Of a DNA stretch of 64,000 nt, positions 61,217-64,000 are shown piece after piece. Source of the stretch: Parabacteroides gordonii MS-1 = DSM 23371 (GTDB lineage: Bacteria > Bacteroidota > Bacteroidia > Bacteroidales > Tannerellaceae). The translations under genes were made by a program, and so were the position numbers. Location: assembly GCF_000969825.1 (NCBI RefSeq), contig NZ_KQ033919.1, forward strand, positions 1,402,173-1,466,172. Direction: 5' to 3'. Under the pieces are notes generated by a model that saw nothing but the letters and a program-made list of their open reading frames with translations, ran no database searches and was not told where the DNA came from. How positions within the stretch are numbered: the stretch's first letter is position 1; each line of letters opens with the position of its first letter.

Positions 61217-64000
61217 TTACTTCTTGTTTCCTTCAATCCACTTGTATGCATTTACGAAACCTTCGATCCACGGAGTTACCTCGTCGTTGTTCTTACGATC
61301 GTTCGGATAGTAACCGCACTGCCACGGGAACAAAGCACGTTCCGGGTGAGGCATCATGGCCAGATGGCGACCGTCTTTCGAACATACACCGGCAACAGAC
61401 CAGGGTGAACCGTTCGGATTGGCAGGATAACCATCATAGTTATATTTAGCAACAATGTGATATTCTTTTTCTTCATACGGGAAAGAGAACTTACCTTCTC
61501 CGTGAGCCACCCAAACACCGATCTTGCTTCCGCTCAAAGAACCGAACATGATTGAGTTATTCTTCGGGATCTCCAATGTGACGAAGTTAGACTCGAACTT
61601 ATGAGAGTCGTTGTGCAACATCTTATGCTTCTTTTCGTGTTCCGGATAAACCAGTCCCAGTTCGGCCATCAGCTGGCAACCGTTACAGATACCCATACTC
61701 ATCGTATCAGGACGTGCATAGAAGTTTTCGAGCGCTTTCTTCGCCTTTTCGTTGTAGAAGAAACCACCGGCCCATCCTTTGGCAGAGCCCAGTACGTCGG
61801 AGTTGGAGAAACCACCGCAGAATACGATGAAGTTTACATCTTCCAGCGTTTCGCGTCCTGAAGCAAGGTCGGTCATGTGAACGTCTTTCACATCGAAACC
61901 TGCCAGATACAATGCGTAAGCCGTTTCACGCTCACACTGTGTTCCCTTTTCACGGATTACGGCCGCTTTGATTCCGCTCGGAGTCTTGCGGTCGGCAGAC
62001 AAGCCATAAGAAGAAAGCTTTCCGGTGAAGTTCTTGTTGTACTTCACTTCCAGCGGCTGCATCTTATAGTTTTCGAAACGGTTGCCTGCGCATACGCTTC
62101 CCGACTGTTTTACATCCAGCTTGTAAGAAGATTCATACCATACATCACGCATATAGTCGATACCGAAGTGATATTCCACACCGTCTTTGTCGACGAGGAT
62201 ATGACGTTCGTCGGTCGGCTTGGCGATAACGGCGAAACCTACACCGGCTTCTTCCATCAACTTTTCGAATGCTTTCTTGTCTTTCACCTGAACCAGGATA
62301 CCCGGGTTCTCAGCGAACAGGATCTTAACGATATCTGTTTCCGACAACTTATCCAGATTGACCTGCAAACCGCCTTCTACGTTGGCGAAGCACATTTCAA
62401 GCAAAGCCGTGATCATACCACCGGCTGAGATATCGTGACCGGCAAGGATCAGGTTCTTTTCGATAGCTTCCTGCACTGCGTTGAACGCATCGGCAAAGTA
62501 TTCGCTATCCTTTACTGTCGGCACTTCGTCACCCAGCTTGTTCAAAGCCTGGGCAAAAGCAGAACCGCCCAGCTTCATCGTATCGAACGAGAAGTCTATA
62601 TAATATATGTATGAGTTCTTGTCGTTCACCAAAACAGGAGAAACAATTTTGCGGATATCGCTTACCTCGGCACCGGCTGAAATAATAACCGTACCCGGAG
62701 CGATCACCTTCTCGTCGCCATACTTCTGAGTCATCGACAAAGAGTCTTTACCTGTCGGGATATTGATCCCCAGTGAGCAGGCAAAATCGGAAGCAGCTTC
62801 GACAGCCGTGTACAAACGGGCATCTTCCCCTTCGTTGCGGCACGGCCACATCCAGTTGGCACTCAGCGATACGCCTTCCAGCTTGTCAGCCAGTGGAGCA
62901 AATACGATATTCGTCAGCGACTCGGCAATAGCCATTACAGAACCGGCAGCCGGATCGATCATAGCCACCTGAGGAGCATGACCGATAGAAGTAGCGATAC
63001 CGGCTTTTCCACGGTAATCCAACGCTACCGCACCCAGGTCGCTGAGTGGCAACTGCAATTCACCCTGGCACTGCTGACGGGCGATCTTACCTGTTACGGA
63101 ACGGTCTACCTTATTGGTCAACCAGTCTTTACAAGCAACAGCTTCCAGTTGCAGTACGTTTTCCAGATAGTGGTGCAATTCCGATTCCTTGTAAACTACC
63201 GGAGCATACGTTTCATTGACCGTATGGTCTGTCATGATCGTTCTCGGCGGTTTACCGAACATATATTCGAGCTTGATGTCGATAGGCTTCACACCGTCGG
63301 CCTGTTCGAATACAAACTTCATGTCGTTTGTTGTTTCTCCGACCACATACATCGGAGCACGTTCGCGTTCTGCAATACGTTTTACGCGTGCCACGTCTTC
63401 TTCCTTCATCAGCAAGCCCATACGTTCCTGGCTTTCGTTACCTACAATTTCCTTAGCGGAAAGCGTAGAGTCGCCGACAGGCAGTTTGCTCATGTCGATA
63501 TGTCCGCCGGTTGCTTCCACCAACTCAGACAAACAGTTCAGATGACCGCCTGCTCCATGGTCGTGGATAGAAACGATCGGGTTCTCGTCAGACTCGGCGA
63601 TCGCACGGATCACGTTGGCTGCACGTTTCTGCATTTCGGGGTTGGCACGCTGTACGGCGTTCAGCTCGATACCGCTGGTGTACTGTCCTGTATTTACAGA
63701 CGATACGGCACCACCACCCATACCGATACGGTAGTTGTCACCACCGATCACAACCACCTTTTCGCCCGGTTCGGGATTCCCCTTCAGTGCGTCGCGCATA
63801 TTAGCGAAACCGACACCACCGGCAAGCATGATTACTTTATCGTATGCGTATTTCTTATTGTTTTCTTCGTGTTCGAAAGTCAGAACGGAACCACAGATCA
63901 GCGGCTGTCCGAAATGGTTACCGAACGTAGAAGCACCGTTTGAAGCCTTGATCAGGATCTGTTCCGGAGTCTGGTATAACCAGGGACGCGGATCCATGAT
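61217..64000 (-). CDS. purL: Phosphoribosylformylglycinamidine synthase (partial, N-terminus off the window)
   Basis: About 927 C-terminal residues of the large single-chain PurL, usually ~1,230-1,300 residues; the first Met visible (MDPRPWLYQ) is internal. It contains the AIR-synthase-like catalytic domains (NHFGQPLICGSVLTFEHEE, GGGAVSSVNTGQYT, HDHGAGGHLNCLSELVEA, HDISAGGMITALLEM). The C-terminal glutaminase domain has nucleophile Cys in GICNGCQ and His/Glu in MMPHPER. It converts FGAR, glutamine and ATP to FGAM in purine synthesis. Unrelated to the surface loci around it. Confidence 0.97.
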   Translation of the reverse strand: MMDPRPWLYQTPEQILIKASNGASTFGNHFGQPLICGSVLTFEHEENNKKYAYDKVIMLAGGVGFANMRDALKGNPEPGEKVVVIGGDNYRIGMGGGAVSSVNTGQYTSGIELNAVQRANPEMQKRAANVIRAIAESDENPIVSIHDHGAGGHLNCLSELVEATGGHIDMSKLPVGDSTLSAKEIVGNESQERMGLLMKEEDVARVKRIAERERAPMYVVGETTNDMKFVFEQADGVKPIDIKLEYMFGKPPRTIMTDHTVNETYAPVVYKESELHHYLENVLQLEAVACKDWLTNKVDRSVTGKIARQQCQGELQLPLSDLGAVALDYRGKAGIATSIGHAPQVAMIDPAAGSVMAIAESLTNIVFAPLADKLEGVSLSANWMWPCRNEGEDARLYTAVEAASDFACSLGINIPTGKDSLSMTQKYGDEKVIAPGTVIISAGAEVSDIRKIVSPVLVNDKNSYIYYIDFSFDTMKLGGSAFAQALNKLGDEVPTVKDSEYFADAFNAVQEAIEKNLILAGHDISAGGMITALLEMCFANVEGGLQVNLDKLSETDIVKILFAENPGILVQVKDKKAFEKLMEEAGVGFAVIAKPTDERHILVDKDGVEYHFGIDYMRDVWYESSYKLDVKQSGSVCAGNRFENYKMQPLEVKYNKNFTGKLSSYGLSADRKTPSGIKAAVIREKGTQCERETAYALYLAGFDVKDVHMTDLASGRETLEDVNFIVFCGGFSNSDVLGSAKGWAGGFFYNEKAKKALENFYARPDTMSMGICNGCQLMAELGLVYPEHEKKHKMLHNDSHKFESNFVTLEIPKNNSIMFGSLSGSKIGVWVAHGEGKFSFPYEEKEYHIVAKYNYDGYPANPNGSPWSVAGVCSKDGRHLAMMPHPERALFPWQCGYYPNDRKNNDEVTPWIEGFVNAYKWIEGNKK

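Overview
The window reads as chromosomal DNA of a gut Bacteroidales bacterium, most like Parabacteroides. Support comes from a SusC/SusD pair, promoters of the Bacteroides type (-7 element TAnnTTTG), many small HU-like/DUF4469, GLUG and DUF6383 surface-protein genes, DUF3575/DUF3868 proteins, and a pyruvate formate-lyase fermentation pair. The genus is an inference from gene families; no rRNA or tRNA gene is visible.

Layout. 1-3.8 kb: an HU-like/DUF4469 gene followed by a GLUG-repeat surface protein. 3.9-10.6 kb: ahpF/ahpC, a cation diffusion facilitator, a small lipoprotein and pflA/pflB. 10.6-11.7 kb: a non-coding region with two tandem paralogous small RNAs, a helical-phase repeat array and a palindromic operator candidate. 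11.7-20.2 kb: a tight eight-gene operon (porin, imelysin, di-heme oxidoreductase, second porin, c-type cytochrome lipoprotein, chorismatase/Rid-like enzyme, RIC-like hemerythrin, LuxR regulator with a degenerate receiver). 20.2-23.5 kb: a second copy of the last three genes, interrupted by a toxin-antitoxin module. 23.6-27.9 kb: a second HU-DUF4469 + GLUG pair in inverted orientation. 28.3-34 kb: DUF3575/DUF3868 proteins, a nitronate monooxygenase-like enzyme, a TA pair, a PstS-like protein and an ORF6N protein. 34.3-42.5 kb: a giant DUF6383 surface protein, a DUF3987/VirE-like protein with DUF4248 partner, and another TA pair. 42.6-55.8 kb: porin, GH20 hexosaminidase, a second giant DUF6383 protein, glycerophosphodiesterase, Oar-like TonB receptor and two exported proteins. 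56.3-61 kb: SusC/SusD. 61.2-64 kb: purL, cut by the window edge.

The main hidden structure is regulatory. Three short DNA segments, each with a single recognisable promoter and bounded by perfect inverted repeats, look like phase-variable invertible promoters: 27875-28145 (HU/GLUG versus DUF3575/DUF3868), 38604-38780 (giant DUF6383 protein) and 55928-56185 (SusC/SusD versus a PorT-like barrel). A fourth half-site lies at 50-64 in front of the first HU gene. All readable switches are in the orientation that leaves the surface-protein, HU/GLUG or SusC operon without a promoter. No recombinase gene is in the window, so the invertase must act in trans.

A second layer is a set of five unrelated-sequence intergenic arrays (875-978, 11398-11482, 26985-27070, 38878-38964, 50186-50284). 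All share one geometry: palindromic short words spaced by 11 to 11.5 bp, one DNA turn, giving 22-23 bp units. A third is a tandem pair of small RNAs upstream of pflB with conserved hairpin loops and covarying stems. The best candidate for an undescribed protein system is the duplicated chorismatase-like / hemerythrin / pseudo-receiver LuxR cassette, whose first copy is translationally coupled to the imelysin and cytochrome operon. It may be a redox- or iron-responsive module, but its function is unknown.
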